From an uncultured Duganella sp. (GTDB lineage Bacteria; Pseudomonadota; Gammaproteobacteria; Burkholderiales; Burkholderiaceae): a stretch of 25,050 bases of DNA. The stretch is taken from contig CAMLRG010000073.1 of the NCBI GenBank assembly GCA_946482335.1, forward strand, positions 1 through 25,050, given 5' to 3'. Shown piece by piece: positions 6,850 to 14,442 of the stretch; within the stretch, counting starts at the first letter, position 1, and the number at the start of each line of letters is the position of its first letter. The position numbers and the translations under genes are program-made. The notes under the pieces were generated by a model. It was not told where the DNA came from, ran no database searches, and was given only the letters and a program-made list of their open reading frames with translations.

Positions 6850-8067
6850 ATGAATCCACATCTCGATAAGCTGCAGTCCTACCCGTTCGAAAAACTGCGC
6901 CAGCTGTTCGCTGGCAGCGCTCCCAACCCCGAATACAAGCCGATCAGCCTGGGCATGGGCGAGCCGAAACACCCTACCCCGGCCTTTATCCGCCAGGCCC
7001 TGATCGACAACCTGGACGGGTTGGCCAGCTATCCGCTGACGGCAGGCAGCGAAGCGCTGCGCCACGCCATCGCATCGTGGCTGGAGCGCCGCTATGGCTT
7101 GCCGGCGCTGGACCGCGCCACCCAGGTGTTGCCGATCAACGGCTCGCGCGAGGCGCTGTTCGCCCTGGCGCAGACCGTGATCGCGCCCGATACCGGCGCG
7201 CTGGTGATGTGCCCCAACCCTTTCTACCAGATCTACGAGGGTGCCGCCTTCCTGGCGGGCGCCGAGCCGTATTTCGTCAATTCCGACCCGGCCCGCAATT
7301 TCGCGCCGGATTACGACAGCGTGCCGGAAGAAGTCTGGCAGCGCGTGCGCCTGCTGTATATCTGCTCGCCGGGCAACCCGACCGGCGCGGTGCTGACGCT
7401 GACCGACTGGGAGCACCTGTTCGCGCTGTCGGAGCGCTACAACTTCATCATCGCCGCCGACGAATGCTATTCGGAGATCTACCACGGCGAGGAAGCGCCG
7501 CTGGGCGCGATGCAGGCCGCGCACATGCTGGGCCTGACCGGCGAAGGCGAGCCGTACGCCCGCCTGGTAGTGTTTTCCAGCCTGTCCAAGCGCTCCAACG
7601 TGCCAGGCATGCGCTCCGGCTTCGTGGCCGGCGACGCGCAAGTGCTGAAGAAATTCCTGCTGTACCGCACCTACCACGGCAGCGCCATGGGCCCGCATGT
7701 GCAGGCCGCCTCTGTCGCCGCGTGGGACGACGAAACCCATGTCGAGGAAAACCGCGCGCAATACCGCGCCAAGTTCGCCGCCATCACGCCCCTTATCCAG
7801 GAAGTGTTGGACGTGCAAATGCCGGACGCCGGCTTCTACCTGTGGGCCGACGTGACCCGCACCGGCCTGTCCGATACTGAATTCGCCCGCCGCCTGCACG
7901 CCGAGTACAATGTGACAGTGCTGCCGGGTAGCTACCTGGCGCGCGACGCCCACGGCATCAACCCGGGCCGCAACCGCATCCGCATGGCGCTGGTTGCCGA
8001 AACCGGGGAAGGTCTGGAAGCGGCGCGCCGTATCGTCCAATTCTGTCATCAATTGAAAAACCAGTAA
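6850..8067 (+). CDS. dapC: Succinyldiaminopimelate transaminase (DapC)
   Basis: This 405-residue, PLP-dependent class I/II aminotransferase is predicted to convert N-succinyl-2-amino-6-ketopimelate to N-succinyl-LL-diaminopimelate, with glutamate as amino donor, in lysine and peptidoglycan precursor synthesis. Family marks include [10 protein letters not shown] near the N-terminus, SPGNPTG (173-179), [10 protein letters not shown] with the PLP-contacting Asp204, SSLSKRSN with the Schiff-base Lys247, and the C-terminal NRIRMAL substrate-carboxylate motif. The SLSKRSN form and adjacency to dapD support DapC over other aminotransferases. The start at 6850 ([16 protein letters not shown]) is preferred because the in-frame ATG at 6826 is only two bases after the TATAAT box. 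dapD follows after two bases, so they are one transcription unit. Confidence 0.93.
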   Translation: MNPHLDKLQSYPFEKLRQLFAGSAPNPEYKPISLGMGEPKHPTPAFIRQALIDNLDGLASYPLTAGSEALRHAIASWLERRYGLPALDRATQVLPINGSREALFALAQTVIAPDTGALVMCPNPFYQIYEGAAFLAGAEPYFVNSDPARNFAPDYDSVPEEVWQRVRLLYICSPGNPTGAVLTLTDWEHLFALSERYNFIIAADECYSEIYHGEEAPLGAMQAAHMLGLTGEGEPYARLVVFSSLSKRSNVPGMRSGFVAGDAQVLKKFLLYRTYHGSAMGPHVQAASVAAWDDETHVEENRAQYRAKFAAITPLIQEVLDVQMPDAGFYLWADVTRTGLSDTEFARRLHAEYNVTVLPGSYLARDAHGINPGRNRIRMALVAETGEGLEAARRIVQFCHQLKNQ

Positions 8068-8069
8068 TC

Positions 8070-8891
8070 ATGAGCATCCAGCAAATCATCGAAACCGCGT
8101 GGGACAACCGCGCCGAGATCAATCCGTCCAACGCCACCGCCGAAGTGCGCGACGCCGTCAACCACGTGCTGGCCGGCCTGGACAACGGCTCGCTGCGCGT
8201 AGCCCATAAGGAAAATGGCGCCTGGGTGGTCAACCAGTGGATCAAGAAGGCGGTGCTGCTGTCCTTCCGCCTGGAGAACAACGTGGTGATGCCGTCCGAC
8301 GGCACCATGCAGTTCTACGACAAGGTGCCGACCAAGTTCGCCAACTACTCCGCCGAAGATTTCGCCAAGGGAGGCTTCCGCGTGGTGCCGCCGGCCGTGG
8401 CGCGCCGCGGTTCCTTCATCGGCAAGAACGTGGTGCTGATGCCTTCCTACGTCAACATCGGCGCCTACGTCGATGAAGGCGCGATGGTCGACACCTGGGC
8501 CACCGTGGGTTCCTGCGCGCAGATCGGCAAGAACGTGCACCTGTCCGGCGGCGTGGGCATCGGCGGCGTGCTGGAGCCGATGCAGGCCAACCCGACCATC
8601 ATCGAAGACAATTGCTTCATCGGCGCCCGCTCCGAAATCGTCGAAGGCGTGATCGTGGAAGAGAATTCCGTGATTTCGATGGGCGTGTACATCGGCCAGT
8701 CGACCAAGATTTACGACCGCACCACCGGCGAAGTATTCTATGGCCGTGTGCCGGCCGGTTCGGTGGTGGTATCGGGCTCGCTGCCGTCGGCTGACGGCAA
8801 GTACAGCCTGTACTGCGCCGTGATCGTCAAGCGCGTGGATGCCCAGACCCGCGCCAAGACCGGCATCAACGAATTGCTGCGCGGCGTTTAA
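8070..8891 (+). CDS. dapD: 2,3,4,5-tetrahydropyridine-2,6-dicarboxylate N-succinyltransferase (DapD)
   Basis: The 273-residue enzyme transfers succinyl from succinyl-CoA to tetrahydrodipicolinate, the step that commits this branch of diaminopimelate synthesis. The N-terminal helical part ([19 protein letters not shown]) and the left-handed beta-helix are both present. The helix shows hexapeptide-repeat stretches such as [30 protein letters not shown] and [20 protein letters not shown], and the length equals the usual DapD. It forms trimers in known homologues. It follows dapC by two bases. Its TAA stop (8889-8891) is also the first three bases of the palindromic repeat that separates it from pilU. 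Confidence 0.97.
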   Translation: MSIQQIIETAWDNRAEINPSNATAEVRDAVNHVLAGLDNGSLRVAHKENGAWVVNQWIKKAVLLSFRLENNVVMPSDGTMQFYDKVPTKFANYSAEDFAKGGFRVVPPAVARRGSFIGKNVVLMPSYVNIGAYVDEGAMVDTWATVGSCAQIGKNVHLSGGVGIGGVLEPMQANPTIIEDNCFIGARSEIVEGVIVEENSVISMGVYIGQSTKIYDRTTGEVFYGRVPAGSVVVSGSLPSADGKYSLYCAVIVKRVDAQTRAKTGINELLRGV

Positions 8892-8964
8892 AACCGGTAA
8901 AGCGACCGCCGCGTACCCCGAAGGGTGTCTGACCCTGCGGGTCAGACACCGGGTTACCGGTTTA
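8889..8964. repeat. Palindromic intergenic repeat element, copy A
   Basis: The outer arms AAACCGGTAA (8891-8900) and TTACCGGTTT (8954-8963) are perfect 10-bp inverted repeats. The core GGTGTCTGACCC (8924-8935), loop TGC, GGGTCAGACACC (8939-8950) is a perfect 12-bp stem. The left edge coincides with the dapD TAA stop. The right edge lies 20 bases before the pilU ATG. A related element sits at 23523-23607. There is no T-run, so it is not a classical terminator, although the stem could still protect 3' ends or attenuate read-through. Confidence 0.85.
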
Positions 8965-8984
8965 AAAAGGGAGATACCAACGAA

Positions 8985-10124
8985 ATGGCAATGGACCGCC
9001 TGTTCCAGCTGATGAAGGAAAAGAACGCCTCGGACATGTTCTTCGCCGTAGGCTCGCCGGTGCACCTCAAGATCAACGGCATCCTGATCCCGATCAACCA
9101 GCAAAAGCTCGAACCCGAGAACCTGCGCGGCCTGCTGGCCGAAGTGTGCTCGCCCGAGCAGCTGGAAGAACTGGACACCACCAATGAGCTGAACATGGGT
9201 ATCTCCGTACCCAACCTGGGCCGCTTCCGCCTGTCGGCGTTCCGCCAGCGCGGCAGCATTTCCGCCGTATTCCGTTTCGTGCCGGCCAACATCCCGCCCC
9301 TGGGCGAGCTGGGCCTGCCGCCGGTGCTGGCCGACCTGATCATGGAAAAGCGCGGCCTGGTGCTGCTGGTCGGTGCCACCGGTTCCGGCAAGTCCACCAC
9401 CATCGCCTCCATGCTGGACCACCGCAACGAACTGCGCTCCGGCCACATCCTCACGCTGGAAGACCCGATCGAATACCTGTTCCGCAACAAGAAGTCGATC
9501 GTCAACCAGCGCGAAATCGGCAGCGACGCCAAGGATTTCTACACCGCCCTGCGCAACTCGATGCGCCAGGCGCCGGACTGCATCCTGATCGGCGAGATCC
9601 GCGACCGCGAAACCATGGCCTCGGCCATGGCCTACGCCCAGTCCGGCCACCTGGTGCTGGCCACCCTGCACGCGAACAACTCATACAACGCGCTGAACCG
9701 CATCATTTCCTTCTACCCGATCGAAAACCGCCCTGCACTGCTGCAGGACTTGTCCTCGACGGTGAAAGCCATCGTGTCGCAACGCCTGATCCGCTCGGCC
9801 GGCGGCGGCACCCGCACGCCGGCGGTGGAAATCATGGTCAACACGCGCTACATTTCCGACTTGATCGAGAAAGGCGAAATCGGCGCCATCAAGGAAGCGC
9901 TGGAAAAGTCGCTGTCCCCTGGCTCGCAATCGTTCGAACAGGCGCTGTACAAGCTGGTGATGGACGGTTCGATCACCAAGGACGAAGCGCTGGCCAACGC
10001 CGATTCCGCCACCAACCTGCTTTGGCTGCTGAACCACGGCATGGAAGCCCCGCCGCCAGCCGAGGAAGAAGAACTGAAGTCCCCCACCGACGCTTCCTTC
10101 ACCGAGTTCACCCTGAACTCCTGA
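8985..10124 (+). CDS. pilU: PilT/PilU family type IV pilus retraction ATPase, PilU-like
   Basis: The 379-residue hexameric secretion-type ATPase powers pilus retraction (twitching) at the inner-membrane base. Motifs numbered from the chosen ATG are Walker A GATGSGKST (130-138), the Asp-box region LTLEDPIEYL (157-166), Walker B LIGEIRD (201-207) and the His box HLVLATLHAN (222-231). The length and the extended acidic C-terminus (PPPAEEEELKSPTDASF) fit PilU better than the roughly 345-residue PilT. An upstream in-frame GTG at 8925 falls inside the palindromic repeat; the ATG at 8985, with an AAGGGAGA Shine-Dalgarno and family-like MAMDRLFQLMKEKNASDMF, is the real start. No other pilus gene is in the window. 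PilT versus PilU is a length and tail argument. Confidence 0.88.
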   Translation: MAMDRLFQLMKEKNASDMFFAVGSPVHLKINGILIPINQQKLEPENLRGLLAEVCSPEQLEELDTTNELNMGISVPNLGRFRLSAFRQRGSISAVFRFVPANIPPLGELGLPPVLADLIMEKRGLVLLVGATGSGKSTTIASMLDHRNELRSGHILTLEDPIEYLFRNKKSIVNQREIGSDAKDFYTALRNSMRQAPDCILIGEIRDRETMASAMAYAQSGHLVLATLHANNSYNALNRIISFYPIENRPALLQDLSSTVKAIVSQRLIRSAGGGTRTPAVEIMVNTRYISDLIEKGEIGAIKEALEKSLSPGSQSFEQALYKLVMDGSITKDEALANADSATNLLWLLNHGMEAPPPAEEEELKSPTDASFTEFTLNS

Positions 10125-10146
10125 TCCGCCGCAAGGCCGGCATGGC

Positions 10147-10186
10147 CGCTCCGTAGTACAAGAAGGCTTCGGCCTATTCCGGAGCG
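10147..10186 (+). other. Hairpin with UUCG tetraloop covering the Shine-Dalgarno of the next gene
   Basis: The outer arms CGCTCCG (10147-10153) and CGGAGCG (10180-10186) pair over 7 bp. Inside, AGGC-TTCG-GCCT (10164-10175) forms a stable tetraloop hairpin. The GGAG at 10181-10184, which would be the ribosome binding site for the ATG at 10191, lies in the outer stem. No T-run follows, so terminator function for pilU is doubtful. Confidence 0.4.
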
Positions 10187-10190
10187 CGCC

Positions 10191-10443
10191 ATGCCCGCTG
10201 ACCAGCTCTTTCTGATCTCCGCCTGGGCATCGATCATTTCTCTGATCGTGTCAGCCATCTCTCTGCTCCTAGTAAGAAGCATCAAAAGTCAACATCATCC
10301 GCTTCCGCCGGAAGCAGCGACTCAAAGAGCTGGCAATCTCGATTTCCAGTATCAAGCCACGAGCGGTCTCATCCGAGGAATTTGACAGCATTTCCGATTC
10401 CTTACGCAGGAACTTTCCCGTCACCCTCGTGTCGAAGAATTGA
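10191..10443 (+). pseudogene. Small membrane protein gene with a single frameshift (about 83 residues when repaired)
   Basis: The ATG at 10191 has GGAG six bases upstream and opens a reading frame with one strong transmembrane helix (LISAWASIISLIVSAISLLL). In this frame the text after about 10287 turns nonsensical and stops at 10385. In the next frame, from about 10276, a coherent basic then amphipathic sequence appears (VNIIRFRRKQRLKELAIS ... EEFDSISDSLRRNF) and ends at the TGA 10441-10443. Removing one A from the run AAAA at 10284-10287 joins the two into one protein: helix, Arg/Lys-rich cytoplasmic anchor, then a helical tail. I recognise no family. Codon choice (CTA, GTA, AGA) differs from the GC-rich neighbours, which hints at acquisition. 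It may be a pseudogene, an assembly error or, less likely, programmed frameshifting. Confidence 0.5.
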
Positions 10444-10536
10444 CTCACGCGACCTACGGGGTATTAGATCAAGCAGCCGTGCGAAACCTCGCATGAACGA
10501 AGCCCAACGGTGACTTCGGAAGGGCATGTGATGATG

Positions 10537-10570
10537 TATGATCGGAATTTCATTTCAACAAGAAATTCCG
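10537..10570 (+). promoter_or_regulatory. Candidate -10 box plus 9-bp palindromic leader before the HerA-like gene
   Basis: TATGAT (10537-10542) resembles a -10 box; only a weak TTCGGA lies 16 bases upstream. Immediately after it, CGGAATTTC (10543-10551) and GAAATTCCG (10562-10570) form a perfect 9-bp inverted repeat with a 10-base loop, ending six bases before the ATG at 10577. It could be an operator at the transcription start or an mRNA hairpin in a leader that lacks a clear Shine-Dalgarno. The remaining bases 10444-10536 show nothing recognisable. Confidence 0.4.
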
Positions 10571-10576
10571 CCACAT

Positions 10577-12154
10577 ATGAGCACCGCCCTGCCCATCGCC
10601 AAAAGCGACACCCAGACCCTCGACCTGTTGTCCAACCTGGTCAACCGCCATGGTTGCATCACCGGCGCCACCGGCACCGGCAAGACCGTGACGCTGCAGC
10701 GTATTGCGCAGTCGCTGTCCGACACCGGCGTGCCGGTCTTCATGGCCGACATCAAGGGCGACCTGTCCGGCATGGCCAAGCCCGGCGTGCTGGGCGAGAA
10801 AATGGCCAAGCGCCTGGAAGCGCTGAAGCTGGAAACCCCGCAATGGGCCGGCTGCCCCGTCACCTTCTGGGACGTGTTCGGTGAACAGGGCCATCCGGTC
10901 CGCGCCACGGTCTCGGACCTTGGCCCCACCCTGCTGGCGCGCATGCTGAACCTGAACGATACCCAGGAAGGCGTACTGCAGCTGGTGTTCCGGATCGCCG
11001 ACGACAACGGCATGCTGCTGCTCGACACCAAGGACTTGCGGGCCATGCTGCAGCACGTGGGCGACAATGCCGCCGACTACAAGACCAGTTACGGCAACGT
11101 CAGCGCGGCCAGCATCGGCGCCATCCAGCGCGGCCTGCTGGCGATCGAGGAACAGGGCGGCGACCAGTTCTTCGGCGAGCCGATGCTGAATATCGACGAC
11201 CTGCTGCAGACCGATGCGGCGGGCAAAGGCGTGGTCAACATCCTGGCCGCCGACAAGCTGATGAACGCGCCCAGGATCTACGCCGTATTCCTGCTGTGGA
11301 TGCTGTCCGAACTGTTCGAGAACCTGCCCGAAGTGGGCGACCTCGACAAGCCGAAACTGGTGTTCTTCTTCGATGAAGCCCACCTGCTGTTTGCCGAAGC
11401 GCCCAAGGCCCTGCTGCAAAAGATCGAACAGGTGGTGCGCCTGATCCGCTCCAAGGGCGTGGGCGTGTTCTTCATCACCCAGAACCCGCTCGACATTCCC
11501 GAGACCGTACTGGGCCAGCTCGGCAACCGCGTGCAGCACGCCTTGCGCGCCTATACCCCGCGCGACCAGAAGGCCGTCAAATCCGCGGCCGAAACCTTCC
11601 GCCCCAACCCCGCGATCGACGTCGCGCAGGCAATCACCGAGCTGGGCGTCGGCGAAGCCCTGGTGTCCTTCCTCGACGAGAAAGGCACGCCGCAAATCGT
11701 GCAGCGCGCCTTCGTGCTGCCGCCCGCATCGCAACTCGGCCCGGTCACCCCAGCCGAACGCCAGGCTGCACGCGACAACTCGGTGGTGGCAGGCGTCTAC
11801 GAAAAAGTGGTAGACCGCGAGTCGGCCTACGAAAAACTGACCGGCCGCGTCGCCGGCGGCAACGGCGGCGGTGCCACGACACGGGGCCCGGCGCGCACCA
11901 GCGGCGGCGACGACGGCTACGCTCCCGCGCCGGGAAGCCGTGCGCCAGCCGGCCGCGGCCCCGCGCCAGCCGAAGCCCCCGCCGACAGCGGCGGCTCCAT
12001 CTTTGGCGACGTGCTGGGCGGCCTGTTCGGCGGCGGCGGCAAGCGCGACACCGCCGTGCAGGCCATGGTCAAATCCGCCGCGCGCAGCATCGGCTCGCAA
12101 GTAGGCCGCGAAATCATCCGCGGCGTCCTCGGTTCGATCCTGAAGCGGCGCTGA
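10577..12154 (+). CDS. yjgR: HerA-like helicase/ATPase, DUF853 family (YjgR type)
   Basis: The 525-residue protein is a FtsK/HerA-class P-loop ATPase. It shows Walker A GATGTGKT (30-37), Walker [13 protein letters not shown] (261-272), and the downstream [22 protein letters not shown] strand and sensor region typical of DUF853. A low-complexity Gly/Pro/Ala linker covers roughly residues 430-475. The C-terminus is a short Gly-rich then basic helix ([16 protein letters not shown] ... ILKRR). Its cellular role is not established; HerA relatives translocate along DNA, often with a nuclease, but no nuclease gene is adjacent. The start [18 protein letters not shown] is chosen because an ATG 39 bases upstream lies in the promoter/palindrome. 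It appears to be transcribed alone. Confidence 0.9.
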   Translation: MSTALPIAKSDTQTLDLLSNLVNRHGCITGATGTGKTVTLQRIAQSLSDTGVPVFMADIKGDLSGMAKPGVLGEKMAKRLEALKLETPQWAGCPVTFWDVFGEQGHPVRATVSDLGPTLLARMLNLNDTQEGVLQLVFRIADDNGMLLLDTKDLRAMLQHVGDNAADYKTSYGNVSAASIGAIQRGLLAIEEQGGDQFFGEPMLNIDDLLQTDAAGKGVVNILAADKLMNAPRIYAVFLLWMLSELFENLPEVGDLDKPKLVFFFDEAHLLFAEAPKALLQKIEQVVRLIRSKGVGVFFITQNPLDIPETVLGQLGNRVQHALRAYTPRDQKAVKSAAETFRPNPAIDVAQAITELGVGEALVSFLDEKGTPQIVQRAFVLPPASQLGPVTPAERQAARDNSVVAGVYEKVVDRESAYEKLTGRVAGGNGGGATTRGPARTSGGDDGYAPAPGSRAPAGRGPAPAEAPADSGGSIFGDVLGGLFGGGGKRDTAVQAMVKSAARSIGSQVGREIIRGVLGSILKRR

Positions 12155-12156
12155 TC

Positions 12157-12612
12157 GTGCGCACTGCCACTCTGCTGGTCGCGCTCCTTGCTGCATTGCA
12201 GCGCAACCTGCCCTGCCGAGGCAGCGCGGCCTATTGTCTCGCTCAGCGACTTGCCGCATGACGTGCTGTATTTGCTGGGCCGCTTCGATAAGCCGCGGGC
12301 CGGGATCGCCGACACCGGCGAGCCGTTCAATCCGACAGACGTGATTCGTCCCGACAGTCCCCCGGGCGGCGCCTGGTGCCCGGCGGCGCCGCAGCAGATT
12401 GCATTGAATTGAAAGTGGAGTTCGGTGGCATTGCTTATTGCACCGGGCAGATCGGACTCCAGAACACCTGGCGCGGCTGGGCCAAGACCAAAGGCGGCTC
12501 CGGTGGAGCGCGGGCCGGTCGGCACATGGTGAACGTTGGGTTCGGCGCTGAAGCCGAGCGTCGCATAAAGGGAAAACATTTCTTGCGATGCCCAAAATCG
12601 CCCCCACCATAA
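12157..12612 (+). pseudogene. Secreted-protein gene broken by two compensating frameshifts
   Basis: A GTG at 12157 opens a signal-peptide-like stretch (RTATLLVALLAAL), but this frame hits TGA at 12259. From about 12205 the +1 frame gives sensible protein (SATCPAEAARPIVSLSDLP, DVLYLLGRFDKPRAGIADTG, EPFNPTDVIRPDSPP) up to the C-run at 12359-12363. From there the original frame resumes (GRRLVPGGAAADC, IELKVEFGGIAYC) to the TAA at 12610-12612. Dropping one base near 12202 and adding one C in the C-run would give a single protein of about 151 residues with a cleavable signal. I do not recognise a named family. Minor alternative: on the minus strand near 12530-12580 a short segment reads like a GNAT acetyltransferase tail. 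Confidence is in the broken state, not in a function. Confidence 0.45.
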
Positions 12613-12619
12613 TGCGCTT

Positions 12620-12652
12620 GTGAAAATCTTCGTTACCGGCGCGACGGTTTGA
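12620..12652 (+). pseudogene. N-terminal scar of an NAD(P)-binding (extended SDR/NmrA-like) gene
   Basis: GTG at 12620 is followed by codons giving the start VKIFVTGAT and then V and TGA. Met-Lys-Ile-Phe-Val-Thr-Gly-Ala-Thr-Gly is the standard first beta strand and glycine motif of extended short-chain dehydrogenases and NmrA-like proteins. Coding resemblance stops abruptly at about 12647, after nine residues, as if the rest of the gene had been deleted or replaced. It is very short, so a chance match cannot be excluded. Confidence 0.35.
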
Positions 12653-12945
12653 AAAGTCGCGCATCAGTGCACTGACCTGGGCAGCTCGCAGGCATCTACC
12701 TCTCAGACCATGCGGATTGCCCCAGCCGTTTGACCATGCAGTGGTTGGATGGCGATACCGGCCTGGTCTCGCATCAGACCAAACTAGCATCAAGTCATTG
12801 CTACTCCCAACGGTATGTCAAGCATTGATCACTACCAATTTAAGTGCCTGCGACAACGCCCGCGCGGTCGGTGAACTGACGCGGTGGCTCCAGAATGTCT
12901 CCCTGCAGCAGTTGCAGCAGAGACATCGTCAACGAGGCACCCCGC
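12653..12945. other. Gene-free stretch downstream of the AraC gene
   Basis: I see no supported gene here. A plus-strand frame stays open through the stretch but has no start, no Shine-Dalgarno and no recognisable motif, and it continues antisense into the AraC gene. Together with the two broken genes on its left, the stretch reads as decayed DNA. Confidence 0.5.
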
Positions 12946-13866
12946 TCATGGCAGCCCTTGCCGCCGCCGAAACTCTGCCGGAGTGCAGTCGGCTTCGCGT
13001 TTGAAAAACTTGCTGAAATTAGTCGCTTCCTCAAAGCCCAACTTCTCCGCTATGGCGGCCACGGACATATCCGTGTGAACTAGCAGGCGCTTCGCCTCCA
13101 GATTGATGCGTGCTGCGATGAAGGCCTTGGCCGTCGCGCCCGTCGCAGCTGTCACCGCGCGCGCCAGACTCTTTTCTGTGTAGCCGAGTCGATTGGCGTA
13201 ATGGGCCACTTGGTGCCACTGAGTAAAGCGCTCGTTCACAAGCTGCTGGAACCGCTTGAAGCGTTGCGATGCGGGAGAGATCAATGGCTCCTGCGCCTGT
13301 TGTCTGCCTTGCAAAATGCTCAGCCGTGTTAAGAGCGCGTAAAGTTGATGACGCAGCAGCGCATGTACATCCTCTAGCGGGGCGTCGATCAGTGAGTCCT
13401 CGCGCATCTGCTGGATCGAGGCTGTCACTTTTCGCAGATCCTCGCTGCCAAGGAACACCTGTTCCGGCAGTCTCTCGAAATCTACCGCGAGCTTGAGGTC
13501 GCGAGGCGTGGTCGATACAGGCAAGACAAATTCCGGGCGGAACAGAACATTCCATCCGTCCCAACCCTCGTCATGTCCGTAGTTGTGCGCCTGCCCCGGT
13601 CGCAACAGGAGCAGTGACCCTGGCTGACAAGAGACCGACTTGAAGTCGACCACCTGGGCGCACTCGCCCTGCGTGACACATACCAAGGTGTGGAAGTCGT
13701 ACCGATGCGTCGTCCGCACTTTCTCCTTGCTGCCCCGCTGCCTCAAGTCGGCAACGGTGAAGACTTCCAGATCGAGTTGATAGGGCGCTCGCGGCCGATA
13801 GCCCAGACGCTGAATATCGTCGCTCACCGTCGAGCGTCCTGACGTCGAGCTATTCGATTTTGCCAT
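12946..13866 (-). CDS. AraC family transcriptional regulator
   Basis: The 306-residue protein has an N-terminal cupin-like sensing domain (about residues 30-110, with FHTLVCVTQGECAQVV and QPGSLLLLRPGQAHNY). The C-terminal AraC/XylS double helix-turn-helix covers about 205-300 (VAHYANRLGYTEKSLARAV, then MSVAAIAEKLGFEEATNFSK, FFKREADCTPAEFRR). The second HTH ends in the classic FFKR...TPAEFR motif. The cupin domain probably binds a small effector. The start at 13866 has AGAAGG about ten bases upstream. It diverges from two SnoaL-like genes, which are its most likely targets, across a comparatively AT-rich 126-base intergenic region. Confidence 0.93.
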   Translation of the reverse strand: MAKSNSSTSGRSTVSDDIQRLGYRPRAPYQLDLEVFTVADLRQRGSKEKVRTTHRYDFHTLVCVTQGECAQVVDFKSVSCQPGSLLLLRPGQAHNYGHDEGWDGWNVLFRPEFVLPVSTTPRDLKLAVDFERLPEQVFLGSEDLRKVTASIQQMREDSLIDAPLEDVHALLRHQLYALLTRLSILQGRQQAQEPLISPASQRFKRFQQLVNERFTQWHQVAHYANRLGYTEKSLARAVTAATGATAKAFIAARINLEAKRLLVHTDMSVAAIAEKLGFEEATNFSKFFKREADCTPAEFRRRQGLP

Positions 13867-13930
13867 CTTACATGCCTTCTTTTGGTGAGCAATGTCTTAA
13901 AAGTATCATCCTTTGTCGGGGATTTCACCG

Positions 13931-13958
13931 TTTAATTTGACCAATTAAGTCCGATAAT
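13931..13958 (+). promoter_or_regulatory. Candidate promoter of the SnoaL-like gene pair
   Basis: TTTAAT (13931-13936) and GATAAT (13953-13958) are 16 bases apart, with an additional TTGACC at 13937-13942. The region between the AraC and SnoaL starts is distinctly AT-rich for this genome, as expected of a regulated divergent promoter. The AraC binding site itself could not be defined. Confidence 0.35.
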
Positions 13959-13992
13959 AACCGTATCAAAACGCTTTTGAAAAGGACAAGCG

Positions 13993-14433
13993 ATGACGGC
14001 AAACATCAACCAGATCACGGAAACTATCCTCTCTCTGGAGCAAGGGATCAACCAACGCTGGAACAAGGGTGATGTCGATGGCGCGCTGGAGATGTACAGC
14101 GAGGACGTGACTTATTTCGACCCGCTCACCGAGATGCGACTGGAAGGCCGCAAGGCCGTGGAGGCGTACTTCCGCCAGTTCTTCGAGGGCAAACTCAACA
14201 TCCTGCGCAATGAGTTTCCCAACCCGCAGGTGATCGTCAGCGACGGCGGCGATCTCGCGATCCTGAACTATAACCTGCTCAACATCGTTCCGGACGGGCA
14301 AGGCGGCGCGAAGCCGGGCACCCCCTGGAACTCCACCCAGGTCTATCGCCTCATCGACGGCCAATGGCGGATAGTGCACGTGAACTGGTCGTTCACTCGT
14401 CATCCGGCCGCCATGCAGGGCTTGATGGCCTGA
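13993..14433 (+). CDS. SnoaL-like / nuclear transport factor 2 fold protein
   Basis: The 146-residue protein has the NTF2-like cone fold pattern: N-terminal helices (ILSLEQGINQRWNKGDVDGA), the strand-turn EMYSEDVTYFDPLTEMRLEG, a KAVEAYFRQFF helix, and C-terminal strands ending in QVYRLIDGQWRIVHVNWSFT. Members include ketosteroid isomerase-like enzymes, polyketide cyclases and calcium/calmodulin-kinase association-like domains; the ligand here is unknown. There is no signal peptide, so it is cytoplasmic. AAAAGGA lies a few bases before the ATG. A second NTF2-like gene begins nine bases after its stop, and an AraC regulator is divergent. Confidence 0.85.
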   Translation: MTANINQITETILSLEQGINQRWNKGDVDGALEMYSEDVTYFDPLTEMRLEGRKAVEAYFRQFFEGKLNILRNEFPNPQVIVSDGGDLAILNYNLLNIVPDGQGGAKPGTPWNSTQVYRLIDGQWRIVHVNWSFTRHPAAMQGLMA

Positions 14434-14442
14434 GTTTGCGCA

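Noticed and set aside
8925..8984. GTG at 8925 as the start of pilU
   Set aside because: It lies inside the palindromic repeat. The ATG at 8985 has a good Shine-Dalgarno and the family-typical N-terminus.
8049..9671. A 540-codon minus-strand open frame opposite dapD and pilU
   Set aside because: It is a shadow of two conserved genes, with no recognisable domain and compositional bias (His, Gln, Gly, Val) typical of antisense frames.
9848..10285. A minus-strand frame starting at 10285 with a helical N-terminus
   Set aside because: It runs antisense through the 3' end of pilU, and its N-terminus is opposite the transmembrane helix of the plus-strand small gene, which has a better ribosome site.
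12413..12650. A minus-strand GNAT acetyltransferase fragment (EMFSLYATLGFSAEP)
   Set aside because: The motif is suggestive, but there is no acetyl-CoA-binding loop, no start and poor continuation. It also overlaps the plus-strand broken gene, so it was left as a note only.
10550..12793. A very long open frame (747 codons) on the minus strand opposite the HerA-like gene
   Set aside because: It is antisense to a gene with clear Walker motifs, is His/Gln/Arg-rich nonsense, has no ribosome site, and arises from high GC at third codon positions.
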